Below are positions 45,041-56,810 of a stretch of 64,000 nucleotides of DNA, in pieces. Every line of letters starts with the position of its first letter. Position 1 is the first letter of the stretch. The stretch comes from Turritopsis dohrnii. Taxonomy: Eukaryota; Cnidaria; Hydrozoa; Anthoathecata; Oceaniidae. The DNA is taken from positions 124,001 to 188,000 of the forward strand of contig BQMF02000383.1 of the NCBI GenBank assembly GCA_027922465.2, in the 5' to 3' direction. Position numbers and translations under genes: made by a program. Under the pieces are notes generated by a model. The model searched no databases. It was not told the origin of the DNA and saw only the letters and a list, made by a program, of their open reading frames with translations.

Positions 45041-46427
45041 CCCAGCTGGCAAAAAGACGTCTTAAAGACGTCTAAAAGACGTCTTTTCGTGCGTCTAAAA
45101 GACGTCTAAAAATGTTCTGAAATGTCCGCTTTTAAGACGCATTTTTCAAGACGTCTAAAAGACGTCTGTTTTAGACGTCTAAATGACGTCTTCTCAAAAG
45201 ATCTAGACGACGTCTTTAAGACGCATTTTATATACGTCTTAAAAGCGGACAAATCAGATTATTTCCAGACGTCTTTTAGACGTCTTACAAAGGCTTCCTG
45301 GCCATAAGGGGAAATAAAACATTTAAGTTGAATTAAAATGTTTATATTCTTTCTCTACCTTTTCATACGTAATACAACAAAATAACAAAATAGAATATAC
45401 CCAGAAAAAAGACTATAAGTATAGTTAAGGTTCTTGCTGAAACACATAACGTTTGAAAGACACTGTATTTCGTTCACTTGCATTTGAAATCGTATCTGTT
45501 ATTATTTCTTCCATATCTCATCATCCTGAAATGAAATAAAGAAATACAAAAATAATGCAGGGAAGGTTTCTGTATAAAACATTTACTACCAATACATTTA
45601 CACGTTTTGCAAGAGACTTTTTATCTCTAACATCCATAACAAAAGCATCGAAAGAGAATAAAGAAAACTTACCAAAATCCAAATCAAAAGTTTGAATCCA
45701 AATGATCAAGTATGTAAATCTGTAAACATAAAGAATACACACCCATCATTTGACATTAAAACTAGAGCTTTTGTCCACTCTAGCAAAATTTTAAAAGCAA
45801 AGCAACCAAATCGCTGAATATACATGTTATTACCCTAGCACAACAACCAAGTAGTTTACGAAATTTCAGATTAAAAGATTTACTTACATATTTTTGTAAA
45901 CAGCACGAACAAGAACTTTTCGAAGGAACAACTTTGAAACTGCTTAAGAATTATTTTGGTTCAGATACGATAATCAAGCGGTGGTATATAGGTTGCAGCA
46001 TATCATAATATCGAAAATCAACCAGCTTTTAAACATCAAGATCATATAAAACCTTTCACACTAACATTAATTCATTTGTCCTCGTAGTTTGGCTGAAGAT
46101 AACAACATAAAGATTTTATTTCACTCAGTCATGAAATCGAATATCTAACATTCGAAAATCGAATAAAGCGGGAAGAACAAAAAAGGACATATTAAAGACG
46201 TCTTTAATATGTCTTGAGAAAGATGTCTTTTTAAAGACGTTTAAAAGACGTCTTGGAAGTGCCAATAAAATACGTACTTTTAAAGACGCTTTTTAGACGT
46301 CTTTTAGACGTCTTCGATTTTTCAAGATATCTTAAAGACGTCTAAAAGACGTTTGAGATAGACGTCTTTCTAAAGACGTAACTTAGACTTGATTTAGACG
46401 TCTAAAAGACGTCTTGTGCCGGCTGGG
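45041..46427. mobile_element. Nested element with terminal AGACGTCT arrays, 1387 bp
   Basis: CCCAGCTGGC and GCCGGCTGGG are the inverted ends. Each end then carries about 240 bp of repeated AAGACGTCTTTTAGACGTCT-type units, which are self-complementary. The interior is AT-rich with no coding capacity. The likely target duplication is only AA. Confidence 0.8.
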
Positions 46428-46562
46428 AAGTGCACGTAAGGATCGCTAAAAGATAAAGATAAATAATCTTTTTTAATGAATAAAGGCTTTACTTGACTAG
46501 ATCAGAAACTTTTCATTTGTGTTGAGAAGAGAACGCAATGCTTTATAATAATTATTTAGATT

Positions 46563-46778
46563 TTAATGAAACATATCATTTTCCAGGTTGGCCTCTTTAG
46601 CCACATCTTCCCAAGCTAAATGCTTTTTTGTTTTGTCCTTAAAGTACTTATCTGCTTTATCATATAACATTGGGTATTTTCTCACTGCTTCTGAAAGTCG
46701 TTCTTGCTGTGCTGCCATTTTATTTTTTGGTTTGTTTTGCTTCATGAAAAACTGCCTTCGTGCTGCCCTCGTGCACAT
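46563..46778 (-). CDS. MADF-domain protein of a Harbinger-derived element
   Basis: 71 codons whose core QERLSEAVRKYPMLYDKADK then KTKKHLAWEDVAKEANLE fits the MADF DNA-binding fold (basic helix, Tyr-Pro-x-Leu-Tyr motif, Trp before the last helix). The frame stops in place of the longer C-terminus usual for such partners, so it is probably a remnant or a first exon. It is carried inside the 44980-46969 element. Confidence 0.65.
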   Translation of the reverse strand: MCTRAARRQFFMKQNKPKNKMAAQQERLSEAVRKYPMLYDKADKYFKDKTKKHLAWEDVAKEANLENDMFH

Positions 46779-47064
46779 TGCTTAACAAAAACCATGAAGC
46801 AAGTGTGAAGCAAAGTCACTTCTGAAGCAGAAGGTCAAGCAAGATATCAAAACTTTTTGATAATCTTGCTTCATTGCTTGCTTCATATGTCACTCCTTGC
46901 TTCCCTTACTTCATGGATGTTCATATTGTGCTTGTGTCTGCATCTGCTTCATGCATGTGAAACCATGCTTAAAACTATTTACGTTACTTTCTGTATGAAA
47001 ACTATGAAATCGGAAAAATCACACCAGGCCACTTCCCCTGATCTTAAAAATAGTTTCTTTGTTA

Positions 47065-47342
47065 GGATAGAATATATATAAGAATCTACATAAGAGAAAA
47101 GGACTTATCTCTGTAATCCCGTAATCTCTGTAATCTTCGTTGTCATCACGACTTCATAACATAACTTTTCACGTTGTGCATAGAAGGTGCAAATATGTTA
47201 ATGATGTAATTATATCTTACAAAATTTTCCCAAAATCCGCATTCCAAAATTTCAAAACGAATTCCACATGGAAAACGAAGCTTTTGTTTAAATCAAGTTG
47301 CCGTCTTCGTTGCCGTTGCGATTTCTTAAGCTCCCTAATCTT
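47065..47342. mobile_element. Truncated second copy of the GAGCTTAAGCAAC MITE
   Basis: Right half matches 33440-33695: CATAAGAGAAAAGG, TTTTCACGTTGTGCATA, AATTATATCTTA and TTCTTAAGCTCCCTAAT. Confidence 0.7.
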
Positions 47343-47817
47343 ATTGTGTACTTGATTCATTGACTTTAATTGCTTTTCCCGATGTCACGTCGATCTATAC
47401 ACAATTATACTATTAGTCAACAGCTCGTTGAATCCTTAAGGAAACACTTTAGTTATGTTGTTTGTGTTTAAAACTTGTAGGTAGAACTCTACCACCTCCT
47501 CAGGGATTCCGGAGTTTGAAATCGGTTTGTAATTAGGTTTAACTGAAAATTATAGTAGGAAGACTGAAATGTAACCACCACCGAAAATTTCACTAATTAT
47601 AATATTTCGTTAACACATCTTAAATGAACCTTTCCATTTCAAGTTCTTACCAACATGGAAACGAGGCTCGCATAGACAACATGGTACATTCACTTGCGCA
47701 TAGTGTATATGATATCTTGTATATTACGAAAGTGATAACTCAAAGAAAAATATCGCTCCGCAAAACTACATCGGAAAAGCAGCGCTTCATGATGATAAAC
47801 TGGGATGGGACAGTTTG

Positions 47818-48099
47818 TTATAAAATTTCGAAATGAAATTGCAACATTGTCGGCGATGAATTGGATAAGGATACGTTCATGGAAGTGCCTGGTAGTGATA
47901 CCATCCGGTCTAGTACCCCACTTCGTCTATTAGTGTAGATGTGCTGCTTGCAGTCTATATCTACTCTAGGATGATGAACACCCGTCTCCTTATCGTGTAG
48001 CTCTCTGCCTAGTAGTGGCTTCAGCCTTGCAGGGAGCAACCTATTAAAAGAACTATCTGATGGATAAAAGGAAAATGCTTTTCGGACGTGGGTAGTCAT
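47818..48099 (-). CDS. Uncharacterised 93-residue ORF
   Basis: A complete frame starting MTTHVRKAFSFYPSDSSFNR and rich in Arg, Ser, His and Pro. Its composition is more protein-like than other frames nearby. No domain or splice partner was identified. The opposite-strand frame 47624-47836 overlaps only the end. It could be a small gene, an exon or chance. Confidence 0.3.
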   Translation of the reverse strand: MTTHVRKAFSFYPSDSSFNRLLPARLKPLLGRELHDKETGVHHPRVDIDCKQHIYTNRRSGVLDRMVSLPGTSMNVSLSNSSPTMLQFHFEIL

Positions 48100-48249
48100 A
48101 TTTCGTATGATCCGAAAATCATCCGAAAATGTTTATGTTGGTTGAGCAGAGAAATTTGATACTTTACGTCATATTTATTTTAGCAGCATTACTGGTACGG
48201 CATCAGAAAGGACATGTCATGCGATGGCGCGTTTCCATTCTTTTTACTT

Positions 48250-48460
48250 TATAACACACGCATTTTGAACGCGTTTGGTTTCAGTTCGCTTGCAGACATC
48301 AGAAGCGCTCGAGTGGGGAGCATCCTCCAAGCTTTGCGATGATAGTAAGTTTTACTTTAAATTATCCATTCAAAAAAGCAATGAATCGTTGTTTGTTTTT
48401 CCTTTGAAGCCACATTGTTCATAGCAAGGGCGTCTGAGTAGATTGGATGATATGTGTTTA
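48250..48460. repeat. Dispersed block shared with 26590-26815
   Basis: GGTTTCAGTTCGCTTGCAGA, CATCCTCCAAG and CCACATTGTTC recur in the same order and spacing. Confidence 0.7.
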
Positions 48461-48466
48461 CATTCA

Positions 48467-49294
48467 ACTTGGGTTTCCGTTTCTATGGATCAGATCAAAA
48501 AATCCAATCCGATCCGTTCAACTTGATTTCCAATTAAACTTAACGCGTAAAGATTCTAAAAACGTGTTTGTCATTAAACATGGCGGCCATCAAAACTCGA
48601 ACTCATCATGCACAGAAAGTGTTGCTGTTTTAATTGATGTGGAAGCTCAAGCAGAGAGTAAAAAAGTAATCGAGATACAAGAAAGGATTGTGGGTCCGAT
48701 CAATTCAAGGAAAAGAAATAGATCTGCTTGTCAGAGATATGCGATTGTTTGATCACGAGTACTTTTTTAAACAGTTCAGAATACTTCTAGATAAAGTTGA
48801 AATCTGAAGTTGCAAGCTTCCATTTGAAATATATATTGTTGTCATACTCATTGAGAAATCCAGGAAGAAGTTCTTCCTGATCTGTTGTACTGTAGTCATA
48901 GTAGCTTAGGAGCTTTCGACTTCCACTGCTGGGTCTGTTACAAAAATACTTGTTTTATGTCGGACGGACAAATCGATACTTAGGGCTATATAAAAAACAG
49001 CACGTTTATGAGACAAGATCAAGCAAACGTTTTTCGAATAGAATTTACAAAATTCCAAAACATGATTTCTACAAGGATGATAGTCAAAAAATATTGAAAC
49101 AAACAATTATCGTGTCGGATGGACAAAATGCTAATACTTTTGTAACAGACCCTGCTTTTGATTTACACGTACATAATGAACAACAAATCACATGATTCTA
49201 AAGCGAGTTTTCATTGGTGTATAATTGATCCAGTCCTAGATAAATCGGAGACAGATCGAGAAAAAGTCTGATCCATAAAATTGGAAACCCAGCT
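48467..49294 (+). mobile_element. Harbinger-derived element with transposase N-terminus
   Basis: The ends ACTTGGGTTTCC and GGAAACCCAGCT, with GGATCAGA/TCTGATCC next to them, are inverted repeats. A plus frame gives LWVRSIQGKE then LVRDMRLFDHEYFFKQFRI, the conserved N-terminal motif of Harbinger transposases (WVRP, REYFFRYFR). The DDE core is absent. A degenerate copy is at 26815-27135. Confidence 0.75.
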
Positions 49295-49499
49295 TTTTTT
49301 ACAGTTATTCACGAGGCCAACAACCAACTGTTAGCCACAATCCGGACAACAGAACATGTTTACTTATACACTGGTATCTTAATCAGTCAAATCTAAGTTA
49401 CGGTTAAGCATCCTGGTGTCTTTATGAAGCCGATATGCACTGTGAAACCGGCATGTACTAAAATATACATTTCACTGGCAAGCGGGTGAGAGAGCCGGA

Positions 49500-49760
49500 A
49501 TGAATCACTCTATCACATGACGAGTTGCGGAACAATAGAATAACCTGCCACCGGAAGTTGTGCAAGCACCATCACTTAATACTTTCAAAAGTCGACTCGA
49601 TAAGTTATCGAAAAGTGCTGGTATCATGTTCGATATCAATCTGAATCTCGTCGAAACAACAGCCTCCCGACAAACGCGATTTCGACAAGTCGTCAAAGAT
49701 TGAACCTGGTATTAAAGGCATCATGCGCCTACTTCCAGAAATTTGTATAATATAATAATA
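49500..49760 (+). mobile_element. LINE 3' end (reverse-transcriptase C-terminus and tail)
   Basis: A plus frame with one internal TAG reads NNLPPEVVQAPSLNTFKSRL, the RVVxxWNxLPxxVV..SxxxFK signature of the end of non-LTR reverse transcriptase ORFs. A stop, a short 3' UTR and a TAATATAA-type tail (49747-49765) follow. Only the last 0.25 kb remains, as expected from 5'-truncated insertion. Confidence 0.75.
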
Positions 49761-49769
49761 TAATGACAA

Positions 49770-50138
49770 CCAGTTAAGAATATAGACAAATTATATTTAT
49801 GAGAATATAACAATCCTTTTATAGTATATGGTACAAGCAAAGGAAAAGAAGTCGTGATGGAGAAGTATTCTGCCAGCAAGAAACCTTTTTAATCCTAATT
49901 TGATCTTCGTGTTTTGTTGACACAGCATCATGTTTTCTTGCCACTAATTTAACTACTTAGCTATTGTTCCGATTACACAACCTTGACGCCCGATCCAATT
50001 TTTCCAGCCTATATAAAAATATTATTCTTTAAGAAAATTTATATCAGAGATAAGCAGTGGTTTTCAAATGATCTGTTAAGAATCATGAAGAAGAGCGGCA
50101 TAATTTCAAAATCAACTTAAATATCAAGCTTACTTACT
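49770..50138. other. Non-coding DNA, nothing recognised
   Basis: 3' flank of the minus-strand gene at 50140; no feature seen. Confidence 0.4.
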
Positions 50139-50139
50139 T

Positions 50140-50921
50140 CTATTCAACTGTTTGGCATTTCTTACCTTGTTTGACAGGTCTAATATCTTTGTACCAATAC
50201 TCAAAACCATCCCGTGCCCTTGTGTTTGCGCTTGTTCGTAATATATGATGTGAATGGGGACGACGCGTTCTACGATAATAATCACCTGGCCAGTTTCCAT
50301 TCAATTCGTGAAGAAGCAAGTCTGTAAAAGATCTGGTCCCGATATTGTTCATGTTACCATCTAACCGATGATGAGACGTCAACACTGTCGCAGAAGCTGA
50401 ACAAAAAATTTGCATTGACAATTTTTAGAAATTGCCAGTGGCGCCACTGCGTTAAACTTAGGGCAGGTGTGTCTTTATATTTGGGCTTACATATTTGGGC
50501 TTAGAACATACAATCGTAAAACAAAAGCACACTCCATACCATAGCAACAAATGCAAACAAAGCTGTTTTATGCAATTTTGTTGACAAGAAATTAATGATA
50601 TTTATAAATTTAATAAAAAGAATACCCCATGGAAAAATTAATTGGTAAGAAAAAAAGGGCAAGCTAAATCCGAGGGCGGTACAATCGCACCCAACGTAAC
50701 CCCCTAGTTACGCCACTCATATTCACAGTAAAAACTCAAATATCTCACGTGGAGGAGGTATTTCATGCGGATAACGGTCACCAGGGTAAAAATGGGTTTT
50801 CTGTGCTGTTCCTGTAGTAAACATCGTGCTGGTTTTGTGTTTCTTCTTCGCCCAATGATCTGTATTTTCTCTTTTTGCTTCACTGATAGATGCTGGTTCG
50901 TGGCGTGACCAGTGTGAAAGG
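50140..50921 (-). CDS. Unrecognised Pro/His/Tyr-rich protein, two 3' exons
   Basis: Exon 50921-50749 (LSHWSRHEPASISEAKRENT, HFYPGDRYPHEIPPP) and terminal exon 50396-50140 (SFTDLLLHELNGNWPGDYYR, FEYWYKDIRPV, stop) join in phase through a good donor (C|GTGAGA) and acceptor (TTTTTTGTTCAG). At least 142 residues; the first exon lies upstream of 50921 and was not found. Small, basic, Tyr/Trp/Pro-rich with no membrane segment, a composition seen in small axonemal microtubule-lining proteins, but this is only a resemblance. It diverges from the plus gene starting at 52014. Confidence 0.6.
50437..50717. mobile_element. Possible hAT-like MITE in the intron
   Basis: CCAGTGGCGCC at the left and GTTACGCCACT at the right suggest CAGTGGCG ends. 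The match is short and no target duplication is seen. Confidence 0.3.
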
Positions 50922-51028
50922 CTGTAAGGTAACGAAAAAAAATATATATCCTTTAGAGTATTTGGAGTCGCTACTTATCTTATTATTACTCTTAAAAGAA
51001 CTTAACGCTCTTAAAAATTCACGAAACA

Positions 51029-51084
51029 AAGCAGGGTACCCAACATAAAGCAGGGTACCCAACATAAAGCAGGGTACCCAACAT
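51029..51084. repeat. 19-bp triplication
   Basis: AAAGCAGGGTACCCAACAT occurs three times head to tail. Confidence 0.95.
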
Positions 51085-51099
51085 ATATTTGACAAGCTT

Positions 51100-52000
51100 T
51101 TTGTGAACAGTTTTTCGATGTTAAATTTACATCAATTATTTGATAACTTTGGTAAAGGTTGATGTGATCTACCAGCGAGTTTATTGGACATTCTATGAAG
51201 CGATCTTACTCTAGAAAAAAATATAATTATAAACATTTAAAACAACCTGTGTGTGTTGGAAACCATATTTTCCAGCGAGCGATTTGAATTCACTACTTAT
51301 ATACTGTGGGTCATTGTCAGTTCACAGGATCTCAGGTATGCCATGCACGAGCAAAATATGCTTTGACTCGATCAATGACTGTGGTAGCGTGACGAAAGAG
51401 ATCGTTGAGAAGATGACACTTTATGCGAGAAGGGTGGACTCCAGAATTAGATCGTTGGCTTCGATTTTATTCATAAAATTGGGATTGTATACAGGCGCTT
51501 CACACCCTTGTACAATCCTCAAATGTGGGCTCTAGTGGAATAATCCGTCTTAGTTGTTGCTCTTTCAGCTTACTTAATTATAAAAATATTATAAAAAAAT
51601 AAAAATAAAAAATGATTCACTTACTAAGGTAAACTGCCACTCTGATCTCTTTGCAACTGTAAATCAATGGACAACATCATACGGCTTTTAACTGTACACA
51701 AGCTGTGAGTGTTGTTATCCTTGCTTGATATTTTTATTAATCGTTTCTTAAAATTAATAGAAATTTTTATATCTTAAACGAAGTTAGATTTTCCATGCAG
51801 CCATTTTTAAGAAAATGATATTTAGTTTATATTTACTAAAGCGCTGTTGTTATAGAAATACGAATCTAAAGTTTTTTGTTTCATAAAATATTTGTTCATT
51901 TATCTAACTGGCCTCCCGGGAATACATCTGTGAAAATTTTACTCTAAAGAGAAATGAAGTAAATTATTATTGAAAAAAGCAGAACGCAAAAAATTTAGAT
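51100..52000. other. Intergenic, between divergent genes
   Basis: Probably holds the first exon of the minus gene and the promoter of the plus gene at 52014. No reliable exon was identified. Confidence 0.35.
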
Positions 52001-52013
52001 TGACTGTAAAAAA

Positions 52014-55009
52014 ATGTTAACCGAAAAATGTGATATTCGCAACCGATTGGTGACTCCGGCATTTTTAGAAGCGAGACGACGCAAGCATACCAACGAAATA
52101 TCTCAAGGACGTGTATTCCCCCGGTTGCATTCTGGTGTATCCAAAAGAACCAGTGTAAACAAAGATGGTAGCAACACGTGTTCTGCGTTTCCTTCAACAA
52201 AGGTGAATGAATGTTGCTCTTATTTCATAAATATAATTTCATTCAAGAACATCCTTACTGTTTAGCCTTGATTTTTATAGATAAAACATGATGTTCGTAA
52301 TGATGTCTGTACAAAAGAAGACAATCCAGGTGATTTATATATAGAAATTCAGTCAAGCGAATATACCAATTGCAATTGGAAATCTTCCTACTTTTTGTTC
52401 TTTTATTAAGTACTTACTATATGTGTTTTTTGAGCTTTTTCAAAGGGCAACCTTACCTTGAGTTTACTTGCAATCTGATTTTTTTATTTATGTTTATGAC
52501 CCTTCATCACTGTTTTTTCTGCAAAAAGTACAAGCAATTCAACTTTGTTTGGTCAAAACGTTCTTTGCTCGATTGACAATATGCCCATCAGAATTTCTCA
52601 GTAAACTATATAGAGTGCCTGCTCCCCTTACTGCTATGTGCCACTTGCTGCTAACCTTGAGTTTGATGACTTATTTCCTTCATTTAAAGATAACAAATCA
52701 AACAAACCTTCTTGTTATTTAAATGACATGCATTCAGCTATCGTTATGGAAAGTTTCCTTATTTATAGAGTAAACTCCAGCACCTGTAGGGATTATCGTG
52801 AAAAAAATTATTTAAAATGGCTGCTTCAAAAAATAAATGCTTCAAAATCCAGTGTCATAAATAACAGAACAGATCGATTCCTTGATATTCCTCTGCCATC
52901 TTGAATGCTACAATCATCTGAGATTTTATCCACAAAAACAATTTTCTTGTATATATCGTATATGCGAGTAAATCATCCAAAGTTTACAGTAAGGTAATTC
53001 CGTAATCAGGTGTCCTTTCTCCGCTAGCAACAAAAATTGTTCTTGTTAGCACTGATTTCAGCTTGAATATTCAAGCAGTTAAATTTTACGCATAAACATT
53101 CAATTAGTGGCAAATCCTGCGTTGATAATGTCACCCATAGATTCATCATTCAAGAAACGTGAGTAAAATTTCTTTCGTAAATCGTTTCACCCAAAGGACC
53201 CATTGCCATTATTTTTATTTCGTTCACGTGTGAGTGAATCATTTATAAAAGTCCGGCTTTGAACTGAAAAATGTTATAATAAAGGTCAATCATAATCATT
53301 ACTTAAAGGAGAATTAACGTCAAAAAACAACTTTCGCTAAAATAAAACTTTATCTTTTTACAAATCAAATGGCTTTATCCAAATTTGTTGAAAATTTTTA
53401 TTTCGCTTTAAATAAGCATTTTAAGTTATGCTCCACAACTAACCGTTATTACAGTTGTGACGTCACGTATGTCCATCTGTTTTATAATGTATATGGACGA
53501 AGATAGCATAAGCAGCGTTGAAGGTGTTGTATAACTGAGCACAAAGATTTCGATATTATCTGTCTCAATAAAACTGTTCTGGAAACTGCGTACATTCAAT
53601 TTCAAAGATACAAGAAAAACTTCAAAGACGTCAAAAATTTCACATCTAAAGAAAGATTATCGTATTTTATAGGTGAAAACATTTCTAGTATATATTTTTT
53701 TGTATCTTTTTTCTGAGTTTGTTATATTGCGCACAATCTTTTTTTCATTGTTGTTAAATAAATAGAACAAGCAATGAAAAATTTTTTCTTTACACAGAAT
53801 ATAACCTGGTTTTTATAAGATAGTCGCGGTAATGAAAGCATCCATATGCCTTACAAACCGTCATTTCAGTCTTATTAACTTTAGAATTGGAAGCTTATTA
53901 AAAAGTGAAAAAAAAGTTAAATTACAAATAGAAAAATACTTTATTCATCTGCGTATTCCCCCTACGACGTAGCTGCATTAACTTTTTTTTCTTTCTTTGA
54001 TGTTTAAAAACATTTCAGTAGTCAATTGAAAAGGAAAAAGTTAATCGATTTCATTTATTGTTAGCGTGATCATAAATGTTAGATCACAAACGCAAACTTA
54101 ACCTTGGACATACGTGACGTCACAGTTTCAAAAAGATAGAAAACTTTATTTGGTCATAACTTGACGAAACATGGTGCAATGAAGCTGAAATTTTGAACAC
54201 GAGTTCTTCTTTAACAATACTATCGAACTATCGGGAAAAAAAGGCACATTAATTTTGACGTTAATTCTCCTTTAAAAAATTTAGTGATGATTGTGCTGTG
54301 ATAATTACTTTTTCATAGATCTCTCTCGGCACGCTCACAATAGTGCAATTCCCAATGCATGTCTAGATTTTTTTGTGATCAAAAGTTGACTTGTCGAGAC
54401 GGCACTATTGTTTTCTAAAAAAACTTCGCTGATAAAAATATGGCTGCTTTCAATTTGTAAACAGTAAAAGAATGCTTTTTTATAAGCCTGTGGTTGTCTT
54501 ATATCTGCAGAAGCAAAGGAGGAAAGCACTTGAATTGAGAGAAAAGGGATTAATGATAATGTTTACAATTACAGTATTTTTTATCAATCTTATTCTCCTT
54601 TTTTGTTCTTGTTTATTTGAAATCTAGAATGACCAACTGTGGTGCTAAATCCATTTAGCTGTGCTTTTAGGTTTGCAATGACGAATTTTGCAACATTGTA
54701 TATAATTAAAGTTAGCGGTAAGGGGAGCAGGCACTCTATATAAGCACCATTTGTTTGAACTAGTTCTCCATTTTACATTTACGTATTTTAGGGTCTAATT
54801 CTTCTGCATCCTGCAAATCAACAGACACTGCCTTTTACTCAAAGAGAAAAGATGGTGAAGATTATGAATATGAAAGCAGATTGAGATTACCAATGTCCAA
54901 CTCTTCATCTTTGAGGAAGAAAAAATCCCTGTCTTTGCCATCATGTAAAACGTTTTTTTCAAGATTAGAAAAAGAAAGTTCTGAGGACTGTGAGCTTCCA
55001 AAAATGTAA
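52014..55009 (+). CDS. Unrecognised 151-residue basic protein, three exons
   Basis: Exons 52014-52202, 52281-52329 and 54792-55009 join with matching phases (0, then 1) and total 456 nt. The product starts MLTEKCDIRNRLVTPAFLEA, continues RRRKHTNEISQGRVFPRL and becomes Ser/Lys-rich (SNSSSLRKKKSLSLPS), ending in an acidic SSEDCELPKM. No signal peptide, membrane segment or known domain. RKKKSLS could be a phosphorylation or nuclear-import patch. The ATG is preceded by an A-rich context. Intron 2 (2.46 kb) contains the TTAAAGG-family element. Confidence 0.6.
53303..54275. mobile_element. TTAAAGGAGAATT inverted-repeat element, 973 bp
   Basis: TTAAAGGAGAATTAACGTC at the left and its exact complement at the right form a 23-bp inverted repeat. 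The left interior has ACAGTTGTGACGTCACGTAT and an ATG starting MDEDSISS (53493-53534). The right interior has the inverted ATACGTGACGTCAC, so the inverted structure extends inward. Same family as 10304-11184. Confidence 0.85.
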
Positions 55010-55011
55010 CA

Positions 55012-56428
55012 AACGAAATTTTGAGCAGAAAGTGAATACGATCTAGTAGAAAATGAAAAAACCTTGATCATTTTTTCAGTTTAGTTTATGTATCAAGGGG
55101 CTATTGGTTTTTTACTTATCTATATAGCTCATCCAACACGTTAATCTCATCTTGTTTCATCCATTAAAGCAAGGTGTGAGTAAGGGGAAAAAATGAGTTT
55201 TTGTTTTTTAATTAATCAATTTGACAGGAATATGTTTATATCAAGTATGATACGTTTTTGGAAAGCTTATTTACATCTCTCAAAGCACATGTTAAAAATT
55301 AAAAAGAAGGAAAAAATCAAAGAAAAGGAACCTTGTTGTAAAAACGGAGCTCCATTTACAAAAGTTTGACTTATGTGTCTTACACTTTTATAATCACAAG
55401 AAATAGAGTGAAAAACACTTTTTTCTGTTTTAACTCAAATGAAATATTTTCAGAGTTATTTTCAATCTCTAAAACATTTTTTTCTGTCTTCACTTTTTTT
55501 ATTTACATGAGTATAACTCCTGATTCTGTTCAAAAGATACAAAAAAGCGTTTTTAGATCTCCCTCAGCTTCTCAGTAAGCAAAATCTCAATCTCCGAGCA
55601 CTTTTACTTTTGCAAAATGGAATATCAAATGTAAGTGGCTTTGACACAAAAAATGAACACTGAAAAAAGAGCTTCAAAGAATTCTCAGCTCAAGATCAGC
55701 TTTCTTTGTGTGAAGTAATTAATCACCATGACAACAGAATTTTGAAACAAAGGGATTAATATGTATCATGATCAATATGTTTTATTTTTTCATGATCTTT
55801 CATGTACACAAATTAGCTGCTAAAACAACTTTTTTGTAATGTAATAGTAAATAATATGAATAGATAAACAGACTTCCCAGCCACTTCCTGAAAAAATAGT
55901 TTCACCATTCTCTGAAAATGCAGAGTTCCTTTCCTGATGTGTAAAAAAATTTTTCAGCAAAATCAATGATATTTCCCTTAAAACAAGCACATACAAATAC
56001 AAAACAAATACATTTGGATGACTTGGATAAGATCAGTTTCAGGCAGAACTGATGAACAAATTATATAGCCCCTAAATATTGGTTGTCATAACAGAAGTGA
56101 TATAATCATTATTTTGCATTATCATCAATATCAGTGACATGAAAATGCAATCAAAAAACTCTATCAAAGAAACAAACCTTTTTTATAATTTTATTACTAA
56201 TCTCTATAGTTTGGGAAACGACCTGCATATAAAAAACATAGAAACATAAGTTTATGAAAGTTTGATAATTACAACTATCCTAAAACACACCACAGCCTCA
56301 TTTTGTAGTTTGTTATGTTCTCTTGTTATTTTTGGTTATATCGCATCTATATACAATCATTACTCTATCTTCAGTGTCAAAGACAGCACCAGTTAACAAC
56401 AAGGTAAAATTAACTCATTAAAAAGATT
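55012..56428. other. AT-rich intergenic DNA, nothing recognised
   Basis: 3' flank of the 151-residue gene. Short frames only. Confidence 0.45.
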
Positions 56429-56810
56429 TACCGTATTTCCTCTAATAAACGTCGTGGCGTTTATTACAAGTTCAAGGTTTTGGATGCGGCATTTAATAGA
56501 GGGCAGCGTTTATTACAAAATCAAAAATTGGACAGAAGCAAACTTAAACAACAATGTTTTTTTTATCCTAAAAACGTTACAAAAGATTGTGTGAAAATGT
56601 TTTACACAAAATGTATGTTCACGAAAATGTCAAAGAAGAGCAATATCACTGTCGCCGTTTACTAGTATGAGATGAAAACTTTTTTGTAATTCTTGTTTAG
56701 CCTGTTTTTTAATAAACGCCGCTTTTGAAGATGTGGCGTTTAAGCGAAGGAGGCGTTTAATAGAGGGCAGCGTTTATCAGAGGGCCGCGTTTATTAGAGG
56801 AAATAGGGTA
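56429..56810. mobile_element. MITE with TACCGTATTTCCTCTAATAA ends, 382 bp
   Basis: TACCGTATTTCCTCTAATAA and TTATTAGAGGAAATAGGGTA are inverted repeats. The interior repeats AGAGGGCAGCGTTTAT and AATAAACGCCG. Fragments occur at 5030-5080 and 44245-44315. Confidence 0.85.

Larger units (their letters stand above)
44980..46969. mobile_element. Harbinger-derived element with MADF gene, 1990 bp
   Basis: The ends AGCCTGGTTCACAT and ATGTGAAACCATGCT are imperfect inverted repeats flanked by TAA (44977-44979, 46970-46972). The minus strand encodes a MADF domain at 46778-46563. No DDE transposase remains. A second element (45041-46427) is nested inside. Confidence 0.8.
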
